64,000 bases of DNA, taken from positions 1 through 64,000 of the forward strand of contig CADBYT010000013.1 of assembly GCA_902798975.1 (NCBI GenBank). Direction: 5' to 3'. The notes under the pieces are model-generated. The model searched no databases. It was not told the DNA's origin and was given only the letters and a program-made list of their open reading frames with translations. Every line of letters starts with the position of its first letter. Within the stretch, counting starts at the first letter, position 1. The stretch comes from an uncultured Bacteroidia bacterium. GTDB taxonomy: Bacteria > Bacteroidota > Bacteroidia > Bacteroidales > UBA932. The translations under genes were made by a program, and so were the position numbers. Below, piece by piece: positions 45,193 to 53,468 of this stretch.

Positions 45193-46053
45193 TTATTTGC
45201 GCTTGTAGGTCACGCCGCCTGCGTAGCAGTCCTCGGCATCGCCGTTGGACATGAGCGTCATGAAGGCATTGGCACGATAGAGGTCGCCCGATTTCGTCAT
45301 CGCGAAGGTGAGAGGTGCATAGTTGGTCGCCGTCGACATGTGGTCGGAGTTCAGGCCGGCGATCATGCGGCCACTCAGATGCAAATCAGCACCCACCGCC
45401 ACCACAAGGCAGCCGTTCTCCTCGTCCACGGAAGCCAGGACATAATTATAGTCAAAATCTTTCCCGGGGGCACCTTCTCCGGCCCAATACGGCTCGATAC
45501 CGCCGATCCACACATACTTCGTAGGCTCCTCGTCGTCGGAGACAATATAGATCGTGCTGGTATATTCATCTCCATAAGCGTCGGAGACAACGGTACCGGA
45601 ATAGGTACCGGGAGCCTTGGCGTACAGCGGAATGTCCGGGACGTCGACCGTGATCACATCGGAGTACGCGGTGCCGCCGGTGGGGGAAGAAGCCACGGCT
45701 TTGATGTAGTAGGTGGTGTTCGCGGTGACGGCGCCCACCATGTTGACCGTACCGGAGGTCGGGTTCTCCACAGCCTTGAACTTGCTGCTCTTGAAGCTGG
45801 GGTCCGTGCTGGACAGGATACCCACCTCGAGGACACCCGCGTTGGCGGAAAGGCCGTCCACGGTCACGGGAACGGTCACGGTGCCGTTAAGGGCATCGCA
45901 GACCGGCGCGCCGGCGATGGTCAGGGTAGGAAGCGGAGTGAGCGGGGAGAAGCCGGCTTCCACTTCAGCCTTGCTGGGAGCAAGCTGCGAGCAGGAGGCA
46001 AACAGCAGCGACGCAGTCGCAATGACCGAAAGAATGTTGAAATATCTTTTCAT
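45193..46053 (-). CDS. Surface lipoprotein with fibronectin-like region, SusCD-linked
   Basis: 286 residues with a lipoprotein signal (VIATASLLFASCSQ). A beta-sandwich resembling fibronectin type III (about 35-135: PTLTIAGAPVCDALNGTVTV, TANTTYYIKAVASSPTGG) precedes a second domain (about 140-286) that is not recognised. Lipoproteins at this place after susC and susD often bind the substrate at the cell surface (SusE/F-like position), which is the likely role here, inferred from context. It starts 19 bases after susD and is followed by a terminator. Confidence 0.78.
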   Translation of the reverse strand: MKRYFNILSVIATASLLFASCSQLAPSKAEVEAGFSPLTPLPTLTIAGAPVCDALNGTVTVPVTVDGLSANAGVLEVGILSSTDPSFKSSKFKAVENPTSGTVNMVGAVTANTTYYIKAVASSPTGGTAYSDVITVDVPDIPLYAKAPGTYSGTVVSDAYGDEYTSTIYIVSDDEEPTKYVWIGGIEPYWAGEGAPGKDFDYNYVLASVDEENGCLVVAVGADLHLSGRMIAGLNSDHMSTATNYAPLTFAMTKSGDLYRANAFMTLMSNGDAEDCYAGGVTYKRK

Positions 46054-46072
46054 GATTCTGTGCTTTTAAGAT

Positions 46073-47596
46073 TTACTCTTCAGTACCGGTGATCCACTCA
46101 TTCTGATCCGCGTCAGTGATGTGGGTGTTGTTCTGGAGCTCCTGACGGGGGATCTGGAAGTTCCAGCTCTTGGCGTGGGCCGGGAAGGCGTACTGGGCGG
46201 AAGCCAGGTGGTTGGTTCCTTCGTACTTGCGGTTGATACCCAAGCCGTTGCGGCGCAGGTCGAAGTACTCGAAACCTTCGCCCCAGAGCTCGATGCGGCG
46301 CTGCAGGAGCACGTCGTCCACGGAGACACTGGCGGAAGCCCAGGACGGGTCGCGCTTGTTCATCAGCTTGCCGAGCGTCTGCGCGGCGGCGCTGTTCTGG
46401 CCCTGGCGGGCCTGGGCCTCAGCCTGGATGAGGATCATCTCGGCGTTGCGCATGTAGATGTAATCCTGGAGCCAGGAAGCCATGTAACCGAACTTGCGGG
46501 CAGCGTACGGAAGCTTGCCGCCGGCCTGCTTGGCAGTGGCGTCACCGGCCGGACCGTTGAACAACATTTTGCGATAGTCCGTGTCAGGAATCTGATCGTA
46601 GAGGCTGCGGTCGATGCAGTGCACGCTCTGGCCGACACCGCCGTAACCGGCGCTGTCGTTGCTCATGTGCGAGAAGAAGGACGCATAAGAGGTCATGGTC
46701 TCAGTGGTGTGGTTGAAGCCCCACAGCACTTCCTTGTCCTCAACGTCCATGAAACCGGACATCAGACGGGTCCTGTCCATAATGTCGAAACCGGTCTGGG
46801 CGGCGGCGGCAGCACTCGCGGCCTTGTCCCACTGCTGGGTGAGCAGATAGTAGCGGGCGGCGATGCCCTGGGCCACCGAGTAGTTGACCTCGTTCTTGGA
46901 ACCGCGGTTATAACCCTCGAGCAGCGGCAGAGAAAGATCGATGTTGCGCTCGATTTCCTCCATCAGGTCGGCATAGGTGTTGCGGCCGGACATGGCGTCC
47001 GCTTCCTCGACAGTCTTGCCGTCACGGGAAGAGTACACGATAGGCACCGCCTTGGCGTCGGTGCGGAGCGTAGCGTTCGGGGTCGTACCCGTCACGGGAT
47101 CCTGGAAGATCTGGATCAGGTAGGTGTAGCAGAAGGCGCGCAGGGCGTAGGCCTGGCCGAGATAGCCGCGGAGCGTGGCGTCGGACGGGTCCTCTTCGCC
47201 GAAGAAGTCGATGACCTCGTTGCACTTCTTGAGCAGGGTGTAGTAGAAGTTCCAAAGCTGATACGGGCGAGTCCAGTTATAGGCGCCGTAATCGTGGTTG
47301 ATATCATACGTACCCCAGTTCCAGGTACCGCAGATGGCGATGTCCTGACCATACATATCCAGGGTATAGACGCAGCCCAGATGTCCGAAGTCCTGGTGGC
47401 TGCCGCCACCGGTGTTGAACTGGACCATCCAGGAATAGAAGCCGTTGACATAGGAGGAGAGGAAACCGGGGTCTTCTTCCGCGATGGCGATAGCCTCGGT
47501 ACCGGACAGCCGGCTGGAATCCTTCACCTCGAACTGCTTCTCGCAGGAAACGAGGGCCAGCAGGGAAACTGCAAAAATGGCAATATATTTTTTCAT
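46073..47596 (-). CDS. SusD/RagB family nutrient-binding outer-membrane lipoprotein
   Basis: 507 residues with a lipoprotein signal (FAVSLLALVSCEKQF). SusD traits are the tetratricopeptide-like helical fold, LRGYLGQAYALRAFCYTYLI and the C-terminal DVLLQRRIELWGEGFEYFDL with RNGLG, where the conserved RRxELxxEGxRxxDLxR motif is present. SusD proteins lid the SusC pore and bind glycans or peptides. It lies 18 bases after susC. No glycosidase is adjacent; nearby proteases could hint at peptide or glycoprotein use, but that is a guess. Confidence 0.93.
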   Translation of the reverse strand: MKKYIAIFAVSLLALVSCEKQFEVKDSSRLSGTEAIAIAEEDPGFLSSYVNGFYSWMVQFNTGGGSHQDFGHLGCVYTLDMYGQDIAICGTWNWGTYDINHDYGAYNWTRPYQLWNFYYTLLKKCNEVIDFFGEEDPSDATLRGYLGQAYALRAFCYTYLIQIFQDPVTGTTPNATLRTDAKAVPIVYSSRDGKTVEEADAMSGRNTYADLMEEIERNIDLSLPLLEGYNRGSKNEVNYSVAQGIAARYYLLTQQWDKAASAAAAAQTGFDIMDRTRLMSGFMDVEDKEVLWGFNHTTETMTSYASFFSHMSNDSAGYGGVGQSVHCIDRSLYDQIPDTDYRKMLFNGPAGDATAKQAGGKLPYAARKFGYMASWLQDYIYMRNAEMILIQAEAQARQGQNSAAAQTLGKLMNKRDPSWASASVSVDDVLLQRRIELWGEGFEYFDLRRNGLGINRKYEGTNHLASAQYAFPAHAKSWNFQIPRQELQNNTHITDADQNEWITGTEE

Positions 47597-47614
47597 ATCT
47601 GTATCTCCTATTGA

Positions 47615-50600
47615 TTAGAAAGTAAGGGTGATACCACCGGAGACCGTCCGCAGGGCGGAGTAGGTGTTCCCGTTGCCACCGGAGAAGGACTTACGCACAT
47701 CCATACCGCGACGGGCGGAGGTGTACCAGACATTGTCGGCGGTCACATAGACGCGGATGCCCTCGAGGCCGATCTTGCTGACAAGCTTCTTCGGCAGGGT
47801 GTAGCCGAGGGTCACGTTGCGGAGGCTCAGGTAGGAGCTGCTGGTCAGCCAGCGGGAGGAGGACTCGTTGGCGGTCTGATCGGTCATCTGCACGCGCGGA
47901 ATCTCACTGCCGGGGTTGTTCGGCGTCCAGCGGTTGAAGATGTCGCGGCTCCAGTTGTTACCGGCACGGCCGGCGGTCATCAGGCCCTGGTAGACCGTAT
48001 CGTTGGTCCAACCGCCGAGCTGGTAGGCGAAGTTGGCGCTGAAATCGAAGCCGTAGAAGCGCAGGGTCGTGCTGAAGCCACCGTAGAGATCAGGGATTGG
48101 GGTCTTGCCGGTCTTGTGGTAGGTAGCCTCGGAGGTGCTCGTCACCTGCTCGACCTCACCCGTCTCGTTGCCGTTCTCATCCTTGAGGTACTTGTTGTAG
48201 AGAGCGTGGCCGTTCTCGGGATTGACACCGGCCCACTCGTACATATAGTAGTTGTACAGGGAACCGCCGAGCTCACGCCAGTAGGAACCGACCTGCTTAC
48301 CTTCGGCAGGATAGTCGGAAGGAAGTTTGGTGATCTTGTTCTTGTAGTGCGTACCGTTCACGGCGACGTTCCAGGAGAAGTTGCGGTTCTTGAAGATGTC
48401 GACGCTGAGGTCAAACTCGATACCGGTGTTCATCATGTCCATGTCGTTGACGAGCTGGCTCGTCGGAGCGCCCTGGGAAACAGGGAGAGGACGATAATAG
48501 ATCATGTCCTTGGTCTCCTTGATGAAGTACTCGACACCGAAGCTGAAGCGGTTCCAGAGCTTACCCTCGATACCCACGTTGAAGTTGTTGGACTTCTCCC
48601 AGGTCACGTCGGGGGCGGCGCGCAGGGTCTGGGTCAGGGAAGCGGCACCGTCCACGCGGTCGATGCGGTAGAGGTTCTCGTAAACGCGGGTCAGACCGAT
48701 GTTGTCGTTACCCTGCGTACCGTAGCTGGCCTTGAGGCGGAGGGCATCCACCCAGGCGACGGACTGCATGAAGGGCTCGTTCTTGACGTTCCAGGAAGCA
48801 CCGACGGACCAGAAGCTGCCCCAGCGCTTGTCCTTGGCGAAGCGGGAAGAACCGTCAATACGGTAGGAAGCGGAAACGAGATAACGGTCGGCGTAGTTGT
48901 ACTCGGCACGGCCGAAGAAGCCCTGCAGGAAGTACTCGCTCGTGTCGGAGGTGAGGTCCTGATAGACCGTAGCGTTCTGGAAATCAGGAACATCCTTGTT
49001 CACGAAGTTGGTCATGTGGCCGTAGAGCGAGTAGCTCTGGTCGAACTTGGTCTCGTGACCGACGAGGACGTTGAGGCTGTGCTCGCCGAAGGTCGGGGTC
49101 CAGGTGATGAGCTGGTTGGCGTTGAGCGCCGTGTAACGGCCCATTTTCTGCTCACCGCGGCCGCCCACGTTCTTGGCATCACCGCCAATCGGGGTCTGGT
49201 ACTCGTTGGACTTGGTGTTGAACACGTCGTAGGCGGCGTTCACCGAAACCACGAGCTCGGGAAGGATGTTGAAGTTGATGTAACCGCGGGAGGAGATGTT
49301 GTCCCGGATCGTGCTGACCTGGGAGGACATCATCTGGCCGTAAGGGTTGGAGGTCGCAGCGTAGGCACGTCCGGTCTCGCCCCAGTCGTACAGGCGCTGG
49401 CCCTTCTCGTTGTACTGGGGAGTGCCGTTCTCGTCGTAGAGGTAGATCGGATAGATCGGGGCAATGTCCTGGCTGAACATGAAGAGGTTGGAATAGTTGT
49501 TATCCTCGTTTCCGGCGTAGATCTGCTGGTTCGTGTTGGAGTAGGCCATGTTCAGGCCGGCCTTGATGAACTTGCCGATGGAGTGATCCACCTTGGCGCG
49601 CAGGGAGATACGGGTGAAGCCGGACTGCGGAACGTAACCCTGGTCCTGCAGGTAGGAAGCGGACATGTAAGCCTGGGTCCTGTCGGAACCGCCGGAAGCG
49701 GAAACATTGTATTCCTGGCGGATGCCGGCGCGGAACACGTCACGGTTCCACACGTCATCCCACTTGCGGGTCTTGGCGGCAGCGTTGAGCTTGCCGGTGG
49801 CAGGATCGACGATGGCGGTGTCGGGAACACCCTGATAGATATTATAGGGACCGAGGACGTCGAGCAGGCTGGCGGAGGCATAGTCTCCGGCCTGGGCGAG
49901 ATCCATCACGCCGGTGTAGTAGACCTGGTTGCGGATCGCTTCCCAAGCAACTTCGTAGTACTCACCCGGGTCGGTGATGATGTCATAGGAGGGAACGGAA
50001 CGGGAGTTCACACCCACCTTGGCGTCGAAGTTGATGTTGACCTTGCCGGCGGTACCGCGCTTGGTGGTGATGATGATCACACCGTTGGAACCACGGGCAC
50101 CGTACATGGAGTTCGCAGCAGCGTCCTTCAGGACGGTGATGGACTCCATATCCTGAGCAGGGATGGAGTTCAGCGAGCCTTCGTAAGGCACACCGTCAAC
50201 CACGATAAGCGGGGCGGTGGAGGCGCTCACGGAGCCGAAACCACGGATCTGGAAGCTGGCGCCGGAACCCGGGGTACCGGAGGAGCTGGCGGTCATAAGG
50301 CCCGCGACAGCACCTTCGAGGGACTTCGCGATGTTGGAGGTCTGCATCTTCGACAGCTTCTCGCCGCTGAGCTGCGTGGCGGAGCCGGTGAAGGAAGACT
50401 TCTTCTGGACGCCGTAGGCCACGACGATGGTCTCTTCGAGGGACTCGGCATCCGGGCTGAGGGCGACGTCGATCGAACGACGGCCGCTGACGGCCACTTC
50501 CTCGTTGGTGTAACCCACCGAGCTAAAGATGAGGGTGCCGTTGGAAGGAGCGCTGATGGAATAATTACCATCCGCATCCGCGACGGAACCAATCATCGTA

Positions 50601-50743
50601 CCCTTCAGCTGAACTGAAGCAAAAGGCACTCCGTCTCCCGTGGAGGAGTCGGAGACTTTACCTGTGACCGTGATGTTCTGGCCATAAGCCAGGGCGGTCA
50701 GCAGAGAAGCCATTGCAACCAAAAATACTTTAAATTTTTTCAT
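47615..50743 (-). CDS. SusC/RagA family TonB-linked outer-membrane transporter
   Basis: 1042 residues. The signal peptide (FLVAMASLLTALAYGQ) is followed by a carboxypeptidase-regulatory-like domain (about 22-100: ITVTGKVSDSSTGDGVPFAS, NGTLIFSSVGYTNEEV), the TonB box-like ETIVVAYGVQKKSSFTGSAT, the plug with VDGVPYEGSLNSIPAQDMES and SMYGARGSNGVIIITTKRG, and a beta-barrel. The plug motifs are the SusC/RagA signature. The ATG at 50743 (MKKFKVFLVAMASLL) is chosen for its signal. It is the first gene of the three-gene unit; no clear TAnnTTTG box was found close upstream, so another sigma factor may be used. Confidence 0.95.
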   Translation of the reverse strand: MKKFKVFLVAMASLLTALAYGQNITVTGKVSDSSTGDGVPFASVQLKGTMIGSVADADGNYSISAPSNGTLIFSSVGYTNEEVAVSGRRSIDVALSPDAESLEETIVVAYGVQKKSSFTGSATQLSGEKLSKMQTSNIAKSLEGAVAGLMTASSSGTPGSGASFQIRGFGSVSASTAPLIVVDGVPYEGSLNSIPAQDMESITVLKDAAANSMYGARGSNGVIIITTKRGTAGKVNINFDAKVGVNSRSVPSYDIITDPGEYYEVAWEAIRNQVYYTGVMDLAQAGDYASASLLDVLGPYNIYQGVPDTAIVDPATGKLNAAAKTRKWDDVWNRDVFRAGIRQEYNVSASGGSDRTQAYMSASYLQDQGYVPQSGFTRISLRAKVDHSIGKFIKAGLNMAYSNTNQQIYAGNEDNNYSNLFMFSQDIAPIYPIYLYDENGTPQYNEKGQRLYDWGETGRAYAATSNPYGQMMSSQVSTIRDNISSRGYINFNILPELVVSVNAAYDVFNTKSNEYQTPIGGDAKNVGGRGEQKMGRYTALNANQLITWTPTFGEHSLNVLVGHETKFDQSYSLYGHMTNFVNKDVPDFQNATVYQDLTSDTSEYFLQGFFGRAEYNYADRYLVSASYRIDGSSRFAKDKRWGSFWSVGASWNVKNEPFMQSVAWVDALRLKASYGTQGNDNIGLTRVYENLYRIDRVDGAASLTQTLRAAPDVTWEKSNNFNVGIEGKLWNRFSFGVEYFIKETKDMIYYRPLPVSQGAPTSQLVNDMDMMNTGIEFDLSVDIFKNRNFSWNVAVNGTHYKNKITKLPSDYPAEGKQVGSYWRELGGSLYNYYMYEWAGVNPENGHALYNKYLKDENGNETGEVEQVTSTSEATYHKTGKTPIPDLYGGFSTTLRFYGFDFSANFAYQLGGWTNDTVYQGLMTAGRAGNNWSRDIFNRWTPNNPGSEIPRVQMTDQTANESSSRWLTSSSYLSLRNVTLGYTLPKKLVSKIGLEGIRVYVTADNVWYTSARRGMDVRKSFSGGNGNTYSALRTVSGGITLTF

Positions 50744-51156
50744 TGGTTGAAATTTAATTAAACAATAAATATACTTAACCTGTCTTTTTAGTTTCTGTCT
50801 CGGTCGCCAAAGAAACAAGCGTCAAATTGGCATTAGGCAATAAACGGGCGCAAGGTCGGAATAATTTTTCAGAATTCCAAATTCGTAATCGCGTAACGAA
50901 TTGAGCCAATGAGCGAATTTGACTTCAAAATCGGAAGAATCGGTGAGTTTTGAAGATTTTGAATTTCGGATTGAAAGCAAAACACAAAAATTACTTACAA
51001 ACCATAATATTGAATTTTTTTAATATAGCGGGCATTACCAGCTAATTGACTGATTTCAAACGTTTTGACAACATTTCCGACAAGGCCCTCAGCCTCGTGC
51101 TGCAACACATATATTTCCTCTTTTTTACGTATCTTTGTATATTTTAGAATAGGTCT
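50744..51156. other. 413-base AT-rich gap between susC and the PorV-like gene
   Basis: Much lower GC than the rest of the window. It holds the divergent upstream regions of susC (minus) and the PorV-like gene (plus). No gene, hairpin terminator or known riboswitch was seen in it. Confidence 0.5.
51130..51137 (+). promoter_or_regulatory. -7 box for the PorV-like gene
   Basis: TATCTTTG, perfect consensus, 19 bases before the ATG. Confidence 0.55.
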
Positions 51157-52008
51157 ATGCGAAAACTTTCTTCTATACTGATCATTTTGATCCTGGCCGC
51201 GCAGTCGGCATTTGCGCAGGCCGTGCCGGCGCTGCTCGTCCCCGCGGATGCCCGCGCGCTGTCCATGGGCGGCGTGGCGCTGCAGCCGGACGCCAACAAA
51301 CTGGCCGTCAAGGCCTTCTACAGCATGTGGGCTCCGAAAAGCGCCGGAAACACACTGGTCGGCGGTGACGTCTTTTTCCATGCCATCGGACGCGTGAGCC
51401 TTTCGTTCGAGGGCCGCGCCTTCCTGGGCAAGCCCTACGAGACCACCTTTGCACAAGGCCAGGCGGGGACAACGTTTCAACCCGTTGACTGGCTTGCCGG
51501 TGCAGGCGTAAAGGTCAGTATCTCCGATGCTTTCGCTGTCGGTGTGAAGGCCCGGATGGTCTCCTCCGCGATTGCGGAAAATGCCAAAGGACTCGCCTTC
51601 TGCGGCGATTTGAATTTCTCCTATACGGGCAGTATTGCAACGGCTTCCGTCGGCGTGCGCAATCTCGGATCCAAGATTAACTACGGCGGCGACGCCTCCT
51701 ATTCCCTCCCCACCCTGGCTGCCCTGCAAGGGAGCGTGGAGCCGCTGGACGGCTTCACCATCGGCGCCGAGGTGGATTATCTTTTCGCGGGAGCGCTGAT
51801 GGCCGGCCTGGGCCTGGAGTACACCATCGCGGATATCGTGTCGCTGCGCGGCGGCTTCCACTACGGCGACCCGGCGAAGGCCATTCCGACCTACGTATCG
51901 CTGGGCCTCGGCCTTCAGTTTGCCGGCGTCCGTCTTGACGCCTCCTTCCTGACCGCCTCGAAGACCCTCGGCAACACGCTGATGTTCAGTCTGGGATACG
52001 CTTTCTAA
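51157..52008 (+). CDS. PorV/PorQ-like outer-membrane beta-barrel
   Basis: 283 residues with a signal peptide (SILIILILAAQSAFAQ). The start of the mature part, ALLVPADARALSMGGVALQP with SMWAPKSAGNT, is the hallmark of the PorV/PorQ/FadL-like family (alpha-helix then barrel). The remainder alternates as barrel strands and ends FSLGYAF. PorV shuttles type IX secretion cargo and PorQ is linked to the attachment step; this protein is shorter than PorV (about 390) and closer to PorQ. The neighbouring S8 protease has a type IX sorting tail, which supports the link. Convergent with the S41 protease gene. Confidence 0.75.
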   Translation: MRKLSSILIILILAAQSAFAQAVPALLVPADARALSMGGVALQPDANKLAVKAFYSMWAPKSAGNTLVGGDVFFHAIGRVSLSFEGRAFLGKPYETTFAQGQAGTTFQPVDWLAGAGVKVSISDAFAVGVKARMVSSAIAENAKGLAFCGDLNFSYTGSIATASVGVRNLGSKINYGGDASYSLPTLAALQGSVEPLDGFTIGAEVDYLFAGALMAGLGLEYTIADIVSLRGGFHYGDPAKAIPTYVSLGLGLQFAGVRLDASFLTASKTLGNTLMFSLGYAF

Positions 52009-52013
52009 AAAAA

Positions 52014-53465
52014 TTACGGCGCAACGATCCGGAATGCGGGCTGCTCCAGCGGCAGTTCCGCCAGGACGGGCTTCCGGCTGCGAAGCTGCGCGGCGTCCGG
52101 TGTCATTCCGCTCGCGAGCGCGAGCGTGGCGGCGAGTATCGTCTCCCGGGGATCGCCGATCTCATAGCCGTCCAGCGGATTGTCCTTGACCTCATAATCG
52201 GGTGTCAGTCCGTCCGGCATACACCGGGTGACGCCGTATTTGTCCGCGAAGCGCGAGCACATCACATAGATGCCCCACGAGGTGACGAGATCCTTGCCTT
52301 TGGCCTTGTCTCCCAGCTCTTTGGCATTTTCCTCATACCAGGCCGAAGCGCGCATCAGCAAGCCGCTGCAGAACTTTCCGCCCGTCTGCCTGCCCACGAG
52401 CGTGATATCCAGATACGGGAACAAATCGCACAGGAGACTCTCCGACGCCGACGCCGACCAGTTGTCGACGATGGCGTAGAGATGGGAAATGCCCAAATTG
52501 GCTCCTTCGGTGTTGAATTCATACCGCTTTCCGCCGGACTTGATGGAATGCCGGGTGCCCAGGCAGGTTTTCGTATCGCCGAGCGCCTCCGTGAGCCGGC
52601 TGTTGTAGACTTCCGTGGAAAGCACGCTCCCGGCGGCCACGTCCGCTTCCGGGGCCAGCATGGAGGCGAGGACTTCTTCGACGAACGCGTAACCGCCGGT
52701 ATTGTAGCGCAGGTCGAGGATGAGATCGCTGATCCCGTTGCTCTTGAAGTATTTGCAAACCTCGATCAGTTCTTGGCAGGAGTCAGGAGTGAAATTGGTA
52801 TAATGCAGGTAGCCCGCTTTCTTCTTCCCCAGGTCGAAGACGACGGCATAGTGGACCGGATTGTCATACATCTCGACGGCCGTCAGGGTCGTCTGCGAAC
52901 CATCTCCCAGCGTGAGCGTGACCTGGTCCCCGCCTTGCAGCTCCTCGCTGGCAATCCGGCTGTAATTGGACGTAGTCAGCGTCTGCCCGTTCACCTCCCA
53001 GATTACATCCCCACGCTTCAGGCCCGCATTCCGGGCCGGGCTTTCGGCATAGGTGTAGAGGACGACCGCCACGAGGCGCGACGCCGCCTCGTCCATCGCA
53101 TAGAACTTTAAATTGAATCCATACGACTTGCGGTTGCCTGTCATATAGGAATAGACCTCGTTGTAATCATCGTACAGCGCGGTCCACCTATCCACCTCCT
53201 GCCCGTTCGCATCTTTGTAACGCAGGGACTCCACCTTGGCGACGGGATCCGGCTCGCTCACCTTCCATGCATTCAGCTCGTCCCGGATTTCGTCCACCCA
53301 GAGGTAGTAGGTCCGCAGCACATTGTAAGCGAAGATGTTGACGTATTCCAGGGATTCGTCATCCTCCCCGTTCCCTCCAAAGAAGGGGACCTTGGAGCAC
53401 GCGCATGCCAGCAGCAGGACCGCCGCTGCCAGGAACCATCGGGAAGATGACAGGATCCGTTTCAT
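52014..53465 (-). CDS. S41 family peptidase lipoprotein with PDZ domain
   Basis: 483 residues with a lipoprotein signal (FLAAAVLLLACACSKVP). A helical N-terminal region (about 40-120), PDZ (about 125-190: SPARNAGLKRGDVIWEVNGQ) and the C-terminal-processing-type catalytic domain follow, with AGYLHYTNFTPDS, LILDLRYNTGGYAFVEEV and the serine in VDNWSASASESLLCDLF. These match tail-specific protease relatives of Bacteroidota that act on secreted peptides. It starts 3 bases after the S8 protease stop, so the two proteases form one unit. Confidence 0.9.
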   Translation of the reverse strand: MKRILSSSRWFLAAAVLLLACACSKVPFFGGNGEDDESLEYVNIFAYNVLRTYYLWVDEIRDELNAWKVSEPDPVAKVESLRYKDANGQEVDRWTALYDDYNEVYSYMTGNRKSYGFNLKFYAMDEAASRLVAVVLYTYAESPARNAGLKRGDVIWEVNGQTLTTSNYSRIASEELQGGDQVTLTLGDGSQTTLTAVEMYDNPVHYAVVFDLGKKKAGYLHYTNFTPDSCQELIEVCKYFKSNGISDLILDLRYNTGGYAFVEEVLASMLAPEADVAAGSVLSTEVYNSRLTEALGDTKTCLGTRHSIKSGGKRYEFNTEGANLGISHLYAIVDNWSASASESLLCDLFPYLDITLVGRQTGGKFCSGLLMRASAWYEENAKELGDKAKGKDLVTSWGIYVMCSRFADKYGVTRCMPDGLTPDYEVKDNPLDGYEIGDPRETILAATLALASGMTPDAAQLRSRKPVLAELPLEQPAFRIVAP

Positions 53466-53468
53466 GCG

